A stretch of DNA of 15,373 bases from Flavobacteriales bacterium. GTDB taxonomy: Bacteria > Bacteroidota > Bacteroidia > Flavobacteriales > TMED113. The DNA lies in assembly GCA_002696965.1 (NCBI GenBank), contig NZUB01000043.1, forward strand, positions 1 through 15,373, read 5' to 3'. A program made the translations under genes and the position numbers. Position 1 is the stretch's first letter. Each line of letters begins with the position of its first letter. Shown here one piece after another: positions 7,787 through 15,373 of this stretch. The notes under the pieces were generated by a model, which made no database searches, had not been told where the DNA came from, and worked only from the letters and a program-made list of their open reading frames with translations.

Positions 7787-8598
7787 CGTTTATGTGACCA
7801 GAGCCAGTATTGAGGGTTTTGTTTAATTGTTTTTTCTAATAATTCAGCATATTCTTGTGTGATATTTTTAGAATATAATCTTGTTAAATTAATGCTATAA
7901 TATCCTTTATTTATTTTTCTTACATCTGTGTAATATACTTCTGCATCTAATAATTTAGCTGTTTTTTCTGGACTCACATGGAATAATGTAGATTTATTTA
8001 AAAAATTAATTCTTATGCCTTCTTGTGATTTTTGTGGTACCTGATCAGCTACAAATAAACATGTTCTGCGTTTTTTTTTATTTAATAAAAACTTCCTCCA
8101 ATCTGCTAGAGGTATAATTTGTGCACCAAACTTAGTTCTAAGTTTAATGATTATTTCATTGAAGTATTTATTAGATAGTTTTTGATATATGGCACTTAAA
8201 TTAATATCTTCTATTAGACTTAAACGTAAAAATAACCATTCCCAATTACCGTAATGAGCGCACATTATCACAATATTTTTTTTGTTTTTGATACTTGTCT
8301 CTAATTGGGTTAGATTATTGATTTTTACTCTTTTTAGAATATTTTTTTTATTAAATGTCAACGATTTAATAATTTCTATAATTAAATTAAATAAGTGATA
8401 ATAAAATTTTAAAAAAATCTTATTGGTTTGGGATTTATTAAGTTGTGGAAAGGATGTTTTTATATTGTTTTTTGATACGTCATATCTATATTTAAAAACA
8501 CTATGATTAATCTTATTTAGTAGCTTACTAAGCAGGGATAATATTGGAATAGGTAGTAGAGAGATTAAAAAGAATACTATATATATTATATGTTTCAT
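7774..8598 (-). CDS. Lipid A biosynthesis-type acyltransferase (LpxL/HtrB family)
   Basis: This is a predicted inner-membrane enzyme that transfers an acyl chain to a lipid A precursor or a related lipid. The N-terminal hydrophobic helix (residues about 4-24) is the usual membrane anchor of the family. The HX4E catalytic motif is H115-E120 in CAHYGNWEW, followed by the conserved FVADQVPQ segment at 181-188. The length of 274 residues is slightly shorter than the roughly 300 of E. coli LpxL, as is common in Bacteroidota members. It is the first gene of a two-gene unit with the glycosyltransferase, consistent with glycolipid or lipopolysaccharide assembly. The exact acyl donor and position are unknown. 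A single acyltransferase of this type often serves in Bacteroidota, but I cannot tell whether this is the only copy. Confidence 0.9.
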   Translation of the reverse strand: MKHIIYIVFFLISLLPIPILSLLSKLLNKINHSVFKYRYDVSKNNIKTSFPQLNKSQTNKIFLKFYYHLFNLIIEIIKSLTFNKKNILKRVKINNLTQLETSIKNKKNIVIMCAHYGNWEWLFLRLSLIEDINLSAIYQKLSNKYFNEIIIKLRTKFGAQIIPLADWRKFLLNKKKRRTCLFVADQVPQKSQEGIRINFLNKSTLFHVSPEKTAKLLDAEVYYTDVRKINKGYYSINLTRLYSKNITQEYAELLEKTIKQNPQYWLWSHKRWKR

Positions 8599-8629
8599 TA
8601 ATTTTCTCTTATTTTTTGAAAAAAATCTT

Positions 8630-8637
8630 TACTTTTG
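8630..8637 (+). promoter_or_regulatory. -7 element of the tRNA-Ser promoter
   Basis: TACTTTTG matches the Bacteroidota -7 consensus TAnnTTTG and sits 18 bases before the mature tRNA 5' end. A clear TTTG -33 element at 19 bases upstream is missing (TCTT is there), so only half of the promoter is convincing. Confidence 0.45.
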
Positions 8638-8655
8638 CCAAACATTAAAATCCTA

Positions 8656-8741
<86 letters not shown>

Positions 8742-8756
8742 AAAACAACCTCTTCT

Positions 8757-9872
8757 TTAGTTATTTAACATTACAGGCATTACTAACATTAGTATTTTTT
8801 CACTTCCTTCATTTTCTTCAGGTTTGATTATTGCTGCTTTACTAGGACTTGAAAAATACATGTTAATTTTTTTTGTTTCCAATGTGTTTAGTATTTCAAT
8901 TAAGAACTTACCATTAAATCCAATTTCAATATCTTGACCGTCATAATCACATTTCAACTGTTCACTTGCTTTATTCGAGAAATCTATGTCTTCACCAGAT
9001 ATATTAATTTCACTTCCTTGTATTTTGAATTTAATTTGTCTAGTTGTCTGGTTTGAAAAAATGGAAACTCGTTTAAGAGAATTTAGTAAAAGATCACGTT
9101 CTAATGATAATATATTTGGATTTTCTGTAGGTATAACTGCTTCATAGTTTGGATATGTTCCATCAACTAATCTACAATAGATATGCATGTTTTTAAATGA
9201 AAAAATAGCATTTGTTTTATTATATTGTAATTTAACCTCAGAATCAATATCTGTTAAATTATTTTTTAATAATTGAAGAGGTTTTTTAGGTACAATAAAG
9301 CTGGTATTTTCAGCACTATTAATACTATTCTCATATTTAACTAACTTATGTGCATCAGTAGCTACAAATAGTATCTTATTATTACTTATCTCAACATATA
9401 CGCCTGAAATTACAGGTCTTAATTCATCATTGGTGGTTGCAAACAATGTGTTTTTAATACCTTTTTTAAGAGTCTCTATATTTAGCAATGTTGATTTAGA
9501 ATCATCCAATTCGGGAGTATTAGGGAATTCATCACTGTTTAGATATGCAAGACTATAGCTTCCTTTTTCAGAACTTATTTCAAGGGTATTTGTTTCTTCG
9601 TTTGTTTTAAATGTTAATGGTTGTGCCGGAAATGCTTTTAAAGTGTCTAGAAGTAGTTTTGCATTTACAGCTATAGAGCTGTTTGAATCTGATTCAACAG
9701 CTGTACTATTTATAATTGTGGTTTCTAAATCCGTAGCTTTGACATGTAAGTGACCATTATCTATTTCCAATAATAAATTTTCAATAATTGGTAATGCTGG
9801 ATTAGTACCTACAATGCCGATTAAAGGCTGTATAGTGTTTAATAATTGTTCACTAGATGTTATAAATTTCAT
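8757..9872 (-). CDS. dnaN: DNA polymerase III beta subunit (sliding clamp)
   Basis: DnaN forms the ring-shaped homodimer that tethers DNA polymerase III to DNA and recruits other repair and replication factors. The 371-residue length is typical. Family features include the N-terminal MKFITSSEQLL, the TNPALPIIENLLLEI region, the FATTNDELRPVISGVYVEI segment of the middle domain, FVATDAHKLVKYE, and the C-terminal LMLVMPVMLNN that forms part of the partner-binding pocket. The gene lies next to gldG-type genes, as in Flavobacteriia, and not next to dnaA. A TATATTTA stretch at 9889-9896 on the minus strand may be its -7 element, but no good -33 element goes with it. Confidence 0.97.
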   Translation of the reverse strand: MKFITSSEQLLNTIQPLIGIVGTNPALPIIENLLLEIDNGHLHVKATDLETTIINSTAVESDSNSSIAVNAKLLLDTLKAFPAQPLTFKTNEETNTLEISSEKGSYSLAYLNSDEFPNTPELDDSKSTLLNIETLKKGIKNTLFATTNDELRPVISGVYVEISNNKILFVATDAHKLVKYENSINSAENTSFIVPKKPLQLLKNNLTDIDSEVKLQYNKTNAIFSFKNMHIYCRLVDGTYPNYEAVIPTENPNILSLERDLLLNSLKRVSIFSNQTTRQIKFKIQGSEINISGEDIDFSNKASEQLKCDYDGQDIEIGFNGKFLIEILNTLETKKINMYFSSPSKAAIIKPEENEGSEKILMLVMPVMLNN

Positions 9873-9959
9873 ATTATTTTTTTTTACGTAAATATAGTTA
9901 AGCGTTTAAAATTTATATGTTTTATTGTAAAATAATTATTTAATACTTAAAACATTTCA

Positions 9960-10871
9960 TTATGGTTTAAAGTTTATAATATTTTTTTCGGAGGATATAA
10001 AATGATTAAATTGATTATACTGAACCAACATAAGTGTACTCCCTTGGATAATATAAAAACGCTCTTGATCGTACATATTCATTTTGTATTTATCTTTATT
10101 TGGAGGTTTCTTTCTGTAGCAATAGAAGTATTTTAGTTTTTCATTTTCCTCTGATTTAAATATAATAAAAGGCTGTCGTTTTTTAATTTCTTTTAATTGA
10201 ATTTGTGTTAAAAATTTCTCACAGTATGTATTTTTTACTTTGCTTGCATCTATTTCTAGCCATTTATTTGGATTTATATCTGAATTGTTAAAAGATAGAT
10301 CCTGTACATTATAATAAATTTTAGAATTATTTTTAAATAATTTTTTATCACGCCAAAGTTCTTCCCTACTGTTAAATCTTGAACTTAAATACCCATTAAA
10401 TCCTGGTATGTGTATTACATAAGGTTCTTTAGCGCCTTCTATCATCATAAATGTACCAAGTTGATCAGCAGTTTCTCCACCAACAAATAGAGTTTTAATG
10501 TCCCCTTTATTACTATAAATTGTAACTTTAGTATTTTGAACGGCCATTCTTTTAATAATATTATTCAAAGCTGATCGGGCAACAGGGTTTTTAATTCTCA
10601 TCTCTTTTATAGTTTTTAGTAAAAGATTAACGGAATATTGATTAGCAATTAAAGAATCATTAAGTATCCATTGTTGAGGGGTCCTTTGTAGTACTATACT
10701 TTCTAAATTTCTATTTGTTAACTCTATTTTATTAATACCCAGGGTATCTTCAATAGAGAAATTTCTTTTATCAGTTCTTATTGTTGAGTTATTGTTTTTT
10801 TGTTTTACACCAATAATGATTAGAGTAATTAGAATGGTTATAATTATAATTTGATATAATAGTTGTTTCAT
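9960..10871 (-). CDS. DUF4340-type membrane-anchored protein linked to GldG
   Basis: The protein has 303 residues with one N-terminal membrane helix (residues about 5-23, rich in Ile/Leu), so most of it should face the periplasm. The body shows a DUF4340-like pattern: IELTNRNLESIVLQRTPQQWILND near the start, then a segment with GGETADQLGTFMMIEGAKEPYVIHIPGF and a conserved-looking SREELWRDKKLF. DUF4340 proteins are often encoded beside GldG-like genes and are thought to be accessory parts of the same transporter. The start overlaps the gldG stop by four bases, which argues for coupled translation. The biochemical function is not known. The family assignment comes from pattern and context and is less certain than that of its neighbours. 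Confidence 0.75.
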   Translation of the reverse strand: MKQLLYQIIIITILITLIIIGVKQKNNNSTIRTDKRNFSIEDTLGINKIELTNRNLESIVLQRTPQQWILNDSLIANQYSVNLLLKTIKEMRIKNPVARSALNNIIKRMAVQNTKVTIYSNKGDIKTLFVGGETADQLGTFMMIEGAKEPYVIHIPGFNGYLSSRFNSREELWRDKKLFKNNSKIYYNVQDLSFNNSDINPNKWLEIDASKVKNTYCEKFLTQIQLKEIKKRQPFIIFKSEENEKLKYFYCYRKKPPNKDKYKMNMYDQERFYIIQGSTLMLVQYNQFNHFISSEKNIINFKP

Positions 10872-12574
10872 ATTCTTCGATGTTTATATTTTCTTCTTGT
10901 TCTAATTAATAGACCTATTAGTAAAATAAGTATAGTTGGACTTAATAAGTTCAATAATTGCCAGTATTTTTTTTCTGATTTAGTTTTCTTTTGGTTTAAT
11001 AGTCTTAATTCTATATTTTTAGATCGTACTTGAATAAATACTTCATTGCCTAACAAATAGTCAATTGTATTAAAAATAAACGTTCCATTTCCGTATTGAG
11101 TTCCTGTATGTTTATCAAAACCTAATGGTAGTGCATTTCCTTTTAAAAATTGATTATTAATAAAGTAGCTGTCTGAAATTATAACCATTTTGTTTTCAGA
11201 TTCAGTCTTTTCTTTAAAATCAATATCTTTATTATTTTGAAGTTCAAGCGGTATACGATTTTGAAATACTGATGAAAATATACCCTCCAATAATATTGCA
11301 ATATTTTGTTTGCCCCCAATAAAATCACCTTCATTAGGTGGAGTTTTTAAATTTTCTAAATTAATAATAGCGGGTGTAGATAGTTTTTTAGTATTATTAC
11401 TTGTTTCTAATAGTACAATTTTATTTAGTTGATTATCTATAATATCAATAGAGCTAGGGAATTGTAATTTTACAGGGTTGATATTCTGTGTAATTACATG
11501 TTCTTTACTTCCATTTGAAACAGGAAAAAATGTCCAGGGAAAAAATGTCCACTGTGGTTTTTCTTTGATGTAATGTGTAACTATTGGGATCGATGCTGCT
11601 TGTAAATCTTGAATAATATCATAATTAATACGTACTCCATAATTAAAAAGCATATCATGTAAGTTTCTATTGTCTATAGGAGTTGCAACCATTTGATTTT
11701 TTCGTTCTAAGCTATCCATGTTGGCATTTGTTCCATTTAACATCCAAACAACTTTTCCCCCATTCATAATAAATTGGTCAATGATAAACTTGTCTTTTTC
11801 AGAGAAAAAGTAAATAGGGTTATTGATAATTATGCAGTCTAAATTTTCTATTGCGTTTAATTGTCCATTAATAGCTTCAATTTCTATAATTTGGTAATGG
11901 TTTTTTAAATTATTTTTAAAGGATTTAATTTTCTCATTTATTGTTTCTCCATGTCCAGAAATTAATCCAATTTTTTGTTTTTTAGTGGTTAATTTAATAA
12001 TGGTGCTCATTAATAAAAACTCTAGATTTTCGATGGATTTTTTTATGACTTCATCTGAATTATTTGATAGTATATCGGCAATTAAAGACATGCTAATTTC
12101 TTGTGTTTTATAATTTGCAGTAAAGCCTGGAAAAATCCATGTTTCTTCCATTTTATTATTTTCATAATTTCGGTGAGGTATTGGCACGATACCTTGACTA
12201 TATAATTCTTTTTGTAGATTCAATTGATACTCTTTATTCTGCATGGAACTGGGGTCAATAAAATCAAATTCAATATAATCGGATTGGGCTTTTAATTCAT
12301 ATAGCATGTATTTTAATTCATTTGCAAGCTTTTTATATTGAGGGGGTAGGTCGCCGTGTAGAAAGATTTTGAAATATATAATGTCATCAATTTCCTCAGT
12401 TAATTTTTTAGTATTTGCAGAAATTGAATATTTTTTTTCGGTTGTTAAATCAATTCGAAAAAAGTAATCGTGGCATATTATATTAATCAACACTAACATT
12501 AATATTGGGATTAGTACATTAATGCGTTTAGAATAATACTGTATTGTCTTATTGATGTAATTACCTTTTCTCAT
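10868..12574 (-). CDS. gldG: GldG, extracytoplasmic component of the gliding-associated ABC system
   Basis: GldG works with the ATPase GldA and the permease GldF; in Flavobacterium johnsoniae all three are needed for gliding motility. The protein has 568 residues with membrane helices near 18-35 and 543-562, and a large domain between them. Family features are RIDLTTEKKYSISANTKKL just after the first helix, EFDFIDPS at about 102-109, the GHGE motif at 207-210, and the NGGKVVWMLNG strand near 271-281. A five-residue block WTFFP is repeated in tandem at 342-351. The start overlaps the gldF stop and the end overlaps the DUF4340 gene, so all three are probably translated together. The family also occurs in non-gliding Bacteroidota, so gliding cannot be assumed. 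Confidence 0.92.
   Translation of the reverse strand: MRKGNYINKTIQYYSKRINVLIPILMLVLINIICHDYFFRIDLTTEKKYSISANTKKLTEEIDDIIYFKIFLHGDLPPQYKKLANELKYMLYELKAQSDYIEFDFIDPSSMQNKEYQLNLQKELYSQGIVPIPHRNYENNKMEETWIFPGFTANYKTQEISMSLIADILSNNSDEVIKKSIENLEFLLMSTIIKLTTKKQKIGLISGHGETINEKIKSFKNNLKNHYQIIEIEAINGQLNAIENLDCIIINNPIYFFSEKDKFIIDQFIMNGGKVVWMLNGTNANMDSLERKNQMVATPIDNRNLHDMLFNYGVRINYDIIQDLQAASIPIVTHYIKEKPQWTFFPWTFFPVSNGSKEHVITQNINPVKLQFPSSIDIIDNQLNKIVLLETSNNTKKLSTPAIINLENLKTPPNEGDFIGGKQNIAILLEGIFSSVFQNRIPLELQNNKDIDFKEKTESENKMVIISDSYFINNQFLKGNALPLGFDKHTGTQYGNGTFIFNTIDYLLGNEVFIQVRSKNIELRLLNQKKTKSEKKYWQLLNLLSPTILILLIGLLIRTRRKYKHRRI
11522..11551 (-). repeat. 15-bp in-frame tandem duplication in gldG
   Basis: On the plus strand, aggaaaaaatgtcca is followed directly by gggaaaaaatgtcca, one mismatch apart. 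On the coding strand this gives WTFFP twice in a row. It has the form of a recent slippage or unequal-exchange duplication. Confidence 0.85.
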
Positions 12575-13290
12575 ATTTGGATTTTTTCAATTTTCATTAT
12601 ACTAGCATATAAAAAACAAAAATTCAATGATAAAAAATAGATAATATCCCTTGAATCAATAACACCTCTACTTAAAGATTCATAATGTTGCATCATGCTT
12701 AGATAATCTAGTATTTTATATTGGTATTGTTGAATAATAATATCAAAGCCAAATAACAAAAGTATTATGATAATTACTGTCAAAATAAAGGAAATCATAC
12801 TATTCTTAGATATGGTTGAACTGAATATTCCAATTGAACTATAGGTTATAATCAGCATTATTAACCCAATATAGGACCCAGCAATTTCTCCAACGTCAAT
12901 ATTTCCTTTTGGTTCGCTTAGTTGATATACTGAATATATGAAGATGCAGGTCGGTATAACAGCTGCTATTCCAATGGTGCAACTAGCTAAAAATTTACTA
13001 ATAATTATTTCCCATCTTCTTATTGGTTTGCTAAGCAAAATTGTAGTAGTGTTTTCGAGCATTTCCACACTAATCATTTTCATTGTAATTGCAGGTATTA
13101 GTAATAGTAACACAAAAGGACTAACTGCAAATAATGGTAATAGAGAAGCTTTGTTGTTGTCAAAGATATTATACTCGGAAGGAATAAACCACAATAACAG
13201 TGTAGTTATTGTAAAAAATATTAATATAGCGACATAGCCCTCTAAAGTATTGAAAAATGTTTTTATTTCTTTTTTATATATTCCAAACAT
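12571..13290 (-). CDS. gldF: GldF, permease component of the gliding-associated ABC system
   Basis: This is an ABC-2-type membrane protein partnering with GldG and an ATPase (GldA) encoded elsewhere. The 239 residues contain six hydrophobic segments, at about 18-37, 50-70, 97-120, 138-158, 165-183 and 214-232. The first cytoplasmic loop holds the family pattern MLENTTTILLSKPIRRWEII (76-95), the usual coupling region of this permease type. The substrate is unknown. The gene begins six bases after the SAM hydrolase-like gene and overlaps gldG by four bases. gldA is usually unlinked to gldFG in Flavobacteriia, so its absence here is not surprising. Confidence 0.92.
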   Translation of the reverse strand: MFGIYKKEIKTFFNTLEGYVAILIFFTITTLLLWFIPSEYNIFDNNKASLLPLFAVSPFVLLLLIPAITMKMISVEMLENTTTILLSKPIRRWEIIISKFLASCTIGIAAVIPTCIFIYSVYQLSEPKGNIDVGEIAGSYIGLIMLIITYSSIGIFSSTISKNSMISFILTVIIIILLLFGFDIIIQQYQYKILDYLSMMQHYESLSRGVIDSRDIIYFLSLNFCFLYASIMKIEKIQI

Positions 13291-13296
13291 AGATTA

Positions 13297-14109
13297 TTAA
13301 TTTTTCTTTATAAAGTCAACAATAATTTGGTCACCTTCTTTGATGCCAAGTAATGTGCTTGCCCCACTTTCCACATTTTTATCTGCACGATTAATAGCAA
13401 TTTCTAAAAGTTTAGATGAGTTAAATAGCATTAATACAGCTCCCTCTGTTACATCGTTGTATGTGCTATGGATATGGGTAATCTCTTTTCCTCTAGGTAA
13501 ATGTATTATAAAATTCCTCTCTCTCTTTTTTTGTTTAAAAAAATCTTTTTCAATATTAGTAATTAAATTTCCATATCGATCTATGTATATTATTTCACCT
13601 ACTAGTGATTTGTTATTGTTTATGTCTACTGGCAATGGCGTTTTAAAAGATTTGTATGAAGTTAATTGTAGCCCAATGATATTGAGTTTTCCGCCTCTCA
13701 GTATATGGCATGCTGCTTTTACAAATATATCTCTTGTAGGAAATAATTCAGTTTCATATTCACCTGATATATTAATTTCAACTATTTCATGAGCTTTAGT
13801 TTGTGGAAACATCAGTGAAAGAATTCCAGAGTCAGAAGTGATAAAATAATGGTCATCTATGTGAGCTGCAATATGTTTTTTATTTTTTTGTTTTTCTGTG
13901 TCTATTGCAATAATATGCACAGTTTTTTTTGGAAAATTTTTATATGCATTTTTCACAATGTATGCTCCCTCAGCTATATGAAAAGGAGTAATATCATGGG
14001 ATATGTCTATTATATTAGTGTTATTTAATTCACTTAAAATTGCGCCTTTTACTGCACTTATAAAGAAATCTTTAGTGCCATAATCAGAAGTTAATGTGAT
14101 AATTCCCAT
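13297..14109 (-). CDS. SAM hydroxide adenosyltransferase / SAM hydrolase family protein (DUF62)
   Basis: Characterized members cleave S-adenosylmethionine with water or hydroxide to adenosine and methionine, and are related to SAM-dependent fluorinase and chlorinase. The 270-residue length and two-domain layout fit: ITLTSDYGTKDFFISAVKG at the N terminus, IDISHDITPFHIAEGAYIV at 34-52, HIIAIDTE around D70, HYFITSDSGILSLM at 87-100, and a C-terminal domain with IIYIDRYGNLITNI. Two residues of the catalytic Asp-Arg-His triad of characterized members seem absent: no Arg follows D70 where expected, and FPTRD stands where many have FHGRD. The motif usually written DNG reads DSG here. Activity is therefore uncertain. 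It is the first gene of the gldF-gldG-DUF4340 unit. Confidence 0.88.
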   Translation of the reverse strand: MGIITLTSDYGTKDFFISAVKGAILSELNNTNIIDISHDITPFHIAEGAYIVKNAYKNFPKKTVHIIAIDTEKQKNKKHIAAHIDDHYFITSDSGILSLMFPQTKAHEIVEINISGEYETELFPTRDIFVKAACHILRGGKLNIIGLQLTSYKSFKTPLPVDINNNKSLVGEIIYIDRYGNLITNIEKDFFKQKKRERNFIIHLPRGKEITHIHSTYNDVTEGAVLMLFNSSKLLEIAINRADKNVESGASTLLGIKEGDQIIVDFIKKN

Positions 14110-14167
14110 ATACTTACATCAATAATATAATGTTACATTTAAAGTGTTAAAATACTTAATTTTTATA

Positions 14168-14175
14168 TATATTTA
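14168..14175 (+). promoter_or_regulatory. Possible -7 element for phoH
   Basis: TATATTTA resembles TAnnTTTG with one mismatch, placed 9 bases before the phoH ATG. The tetramer 19 bases upstream is TGTT, a poor match to TTTG. The 75-base divergent gap must also hold the promoter of the SAM hydrolase-gld operon, but I see no clear match for that one. Confidence 0.3.
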
Positions 14176-14184
14176 GCCTTCTTT

Positions 14185-15120
14185 ATGAATGAAATGGTTA
14201 AAGATAAGATTGTTTTAGATTTGGTTAGTCCGTTAGATTTATATGGGCCTGACAACCAATATATCAATTTAATAAAGTCACATTTTTTAAATTTAAAAAT
14301 TATCCCAAGAGGTACTGAAATTTTTCTTGAAGGAAAACAGGTTCAGGTTGATGAATTTAAACAGTCTATGGATCTCATTTTAGCTTATTTACATCAAAAT
14401 CAATCAATTAGTAAAAATGATATTGAGCGATTAATGGAAAAGGATTTGAAATTTGATCGTCTATCAGATAATATCGTTTTTTTCGGTAAAAATGGCATAA
14501 AAATTAAGCCTAAAAATATAAATCAGAATAAATTGGTGGAATTATCATTTAAAAAAGAATTACTTTTTGTTTTAGGTCCAGCCGGAACTGGAAAGACTTA
14601 TATATCAATTGCTTTAGCTGTGAAAGCATTAAAAGAAAAAAAAATCAAAAAAATTATACTTACAAGACCTGCGGTAGAGGCTGGCGAGAATCTTGGCTTT
14701 CTGCCAGGTGATTTATATGATAAGTTGAGTCCCTACATGCAACCATTATATGATTCGCTAAATGATATGTTATCTAAAGAAAAATTAAATTATTACATGA
14801 CAAATAATTATATTGAAATAGTACCTTTAGCATTTATGAGAGGAAGAACTTTAGATAAAGCATTTGTGATTTTAGATGAAGCTCAAAATACTACTATCAA
14901 TCAAATGAAAATGTTCTTAACCAGAATGGGAGCTTCTTCTAGATTTATAGTTTGTGGTGATACATCTCAAATTGACTTGCCAAAGAATCAAGAGTCTGGT
15001 TTGATTCATGCTAGTAGAGTTTTACAATCTATCAATTCAATTGGTTTTATTAATTTTGATGAGAAAGATATCATTCGGCACGAGTTAGTTCAGTCAATTA
15101 TAAAAGCTTATAAAAAATAA
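14185..15120 (+). CDS. phoH: PhoH family P-loop ATPase
   Basis: This is a cytoplasmic ATPase of the PhoH/PhoL type, related in its core to helicase superfamily I; the family is linked to RNA or ribosome metabolism and phosphate stress, but its exact reaction is unsettled. The protein has 311 residues. The N-terminal domain (about 1-110) contains the nucleic-acid-binding-like stretch LKIIPRGTEIFLEGKQVQVDEF. The ATPase core has Walker A GPAGTGKT at 131-138, TRPAVEAGENLGFLPGD at 160-176, Walker B FVILDEAQN at 227-235, and the sensor FIVCGDTSQIDLP after that. All catalytic motifs are intact. In Flavobacteriia this gene is often followed by purC; here a MurG-like reading frame follows instead. Confidence 0.95.
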   Translation: MNEMVKDKIVLDLVSPLDLYGPDNQYINLIKSHFLNLKIIPRGTEIFLEGKQVQVDEFKQSMDLILAYLHQNQSISKNDIERLMEKDLKFDRLSDNIVFFGKNGIKIKPKNINQNKLVELSFKKELLFVLGPAGTGKTYISIALAVKALKEKKIKKIILTRPAVEAGENLGFLPGDLYDKLSPYMQPLYDSLNDMLSKEKLNYYMTNNYIEIVPLAFMRGRTLDKAFVILDEAQNTTINQMKMFLTRMGASSRFIVCGDTSQIDLPKNQESGLIHASRVLQSINSIGFINFDEKDIIRHELVQSIIKAYKK

Positions 15121-15125
15121 TTATT

Positions 15126-15373
15126 ATGAATTCAAATACAATTATTAAAACAAATTTTACTTTTCAATGTCCTAGAAAAATTTTTGAAGAAATTTCAAAT
15201 TATTTGATTTCTTTAAGCTCAAAAATAATAATTAAAGAATATTTTTATAATATTGATGATATATTTTCTAATACATCTGTAATAATTTCAAGGGCAGGTG
15301 CTGGATCAATAACTAATTTTATAAACTATGAAATTCCAGCAATATTAATCCCATTGCCATCATCTAAAGATAA
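15126..15373 (+). CDS. MurG-like glycosyltransferase fragment lacking the N-terminal domain (runs off the window)
   Basis: MurG adds GlcNAc to lipid I to make lipid II in peptidoglycan synthesis. The 82 readable codons look like part of the MurG C-terminal domain. FQCPRKIFEEI resembles the segment read QQ(A/C)RxED in alphaproteobacterial MurG. EYFYNIDDIF matches the F-x-D-hydrophobic region, VIISRAGAGSI the SRAGA donor-site motif, and PAILIPLPSSKD the segment before the usual HQ-x-x-NA. In a full MurG about 240 residues precede SRAGA; here only about 64 do. The frame is closed by a stop at 15111-15113 inside phoH, so no upstream part exists in this frame. It may be a gene remnant, an orphan domain, or a foreign sequence joined at a contig end. 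The match is by motif memory only. Confidence 0.6.
   Translation, partial: MNSNTIIKTNFTFQCPRKIFEEISNYLISLSSKIIIKEYFYNIDDIFSNTSVIISRAGAGSITNFINYEIPAILIPLPSSKD

Noticed and set aside
12938..13792. Plus-strand frames at 12938-13237 and 13340-13792.
   Set aside because: They are shadows of gldF and the SAM hydrolase-like gene, whose minus-strand products have clear family features.

Overview
The window is an AT-rich stretch of a Bacteroidota (Flavobacteriia-like) chromosome. The evidence is a DNA polymerase III alpha subunit with a fused N-terminal proofreading exonuclease, a GldF/GldG transporter locus next to dnaN, a ribosomal protein S16 with a long acidic tail, mostly A/T-rich start regions without clear Shine-Dalgarno sites, and one textbook Bacteroidota promoter (TTTG-N19-TAnnTTTG) before trxA. 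Most of it is ordinary, densely packed housekeeping DNA. I see no phage, IS element, CRISPR array or defence system, and no gap over 300 bases without a gene.

Layout from left to right. (1) Minus strand: the first 22 codons of rimM (cut by the window edge) follow rpsP. (2) Plus strand: dnaE (exonuclease-PHP-polymerase fusion), then trxA and a DUF58/vWA gene with its own promoter. (3) Minus strand: a lipid-A-type acyltransferase overlapping a family 2 glycosyltransferase, probably for surface glycolipid assembly; the glycosyltransferase runs tail-to-tail into the DUF58 gene with coding overlap. (4) A plus-strand tRNA-Ser(UGA), convergent with minus-strand dnaN. (5) Minus strand: a tight operon of a SAM hydrolase-like gene, gldF, gldG and a DUF4340 membrane-anchored protein. 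The last three overlap by a few bases. (6) Plus strand: phoH, divergent from the SAM hydrolase-like gene. (7) At the right edge, a truncated MurG-like reading frame that begins directly after phoH.

Three genes concern replication or DNA handling (dnaE, dnaN and possibly phoH). DnaE carries a QLSMF clamp-binding motif that would dock on the DnaN clamp encoded about 4 kb away. gldF/gldG encode the membrane and extracytoplasmic parts of an ABC system; the ATPase GldA is not in the window.

The points most worth a second look are: a roughly 60-residue beta-rich insertion inside the DnaE exonuclease domain, together with a PHP domain that has lost metal-binding histidines; the MurG-like fragment at the right edge, which lacks its N-terminal domain and looks alphaproteobacterial, so it may be an assembly chimera or a relic; the EPATE repeat tail on S16 followed in the same frame by TTG-started rimM; and a SAM hydrolase-like protein that lacks two residues of the family's catalytic triad. 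I found no convincing wholly new multi-gene system.
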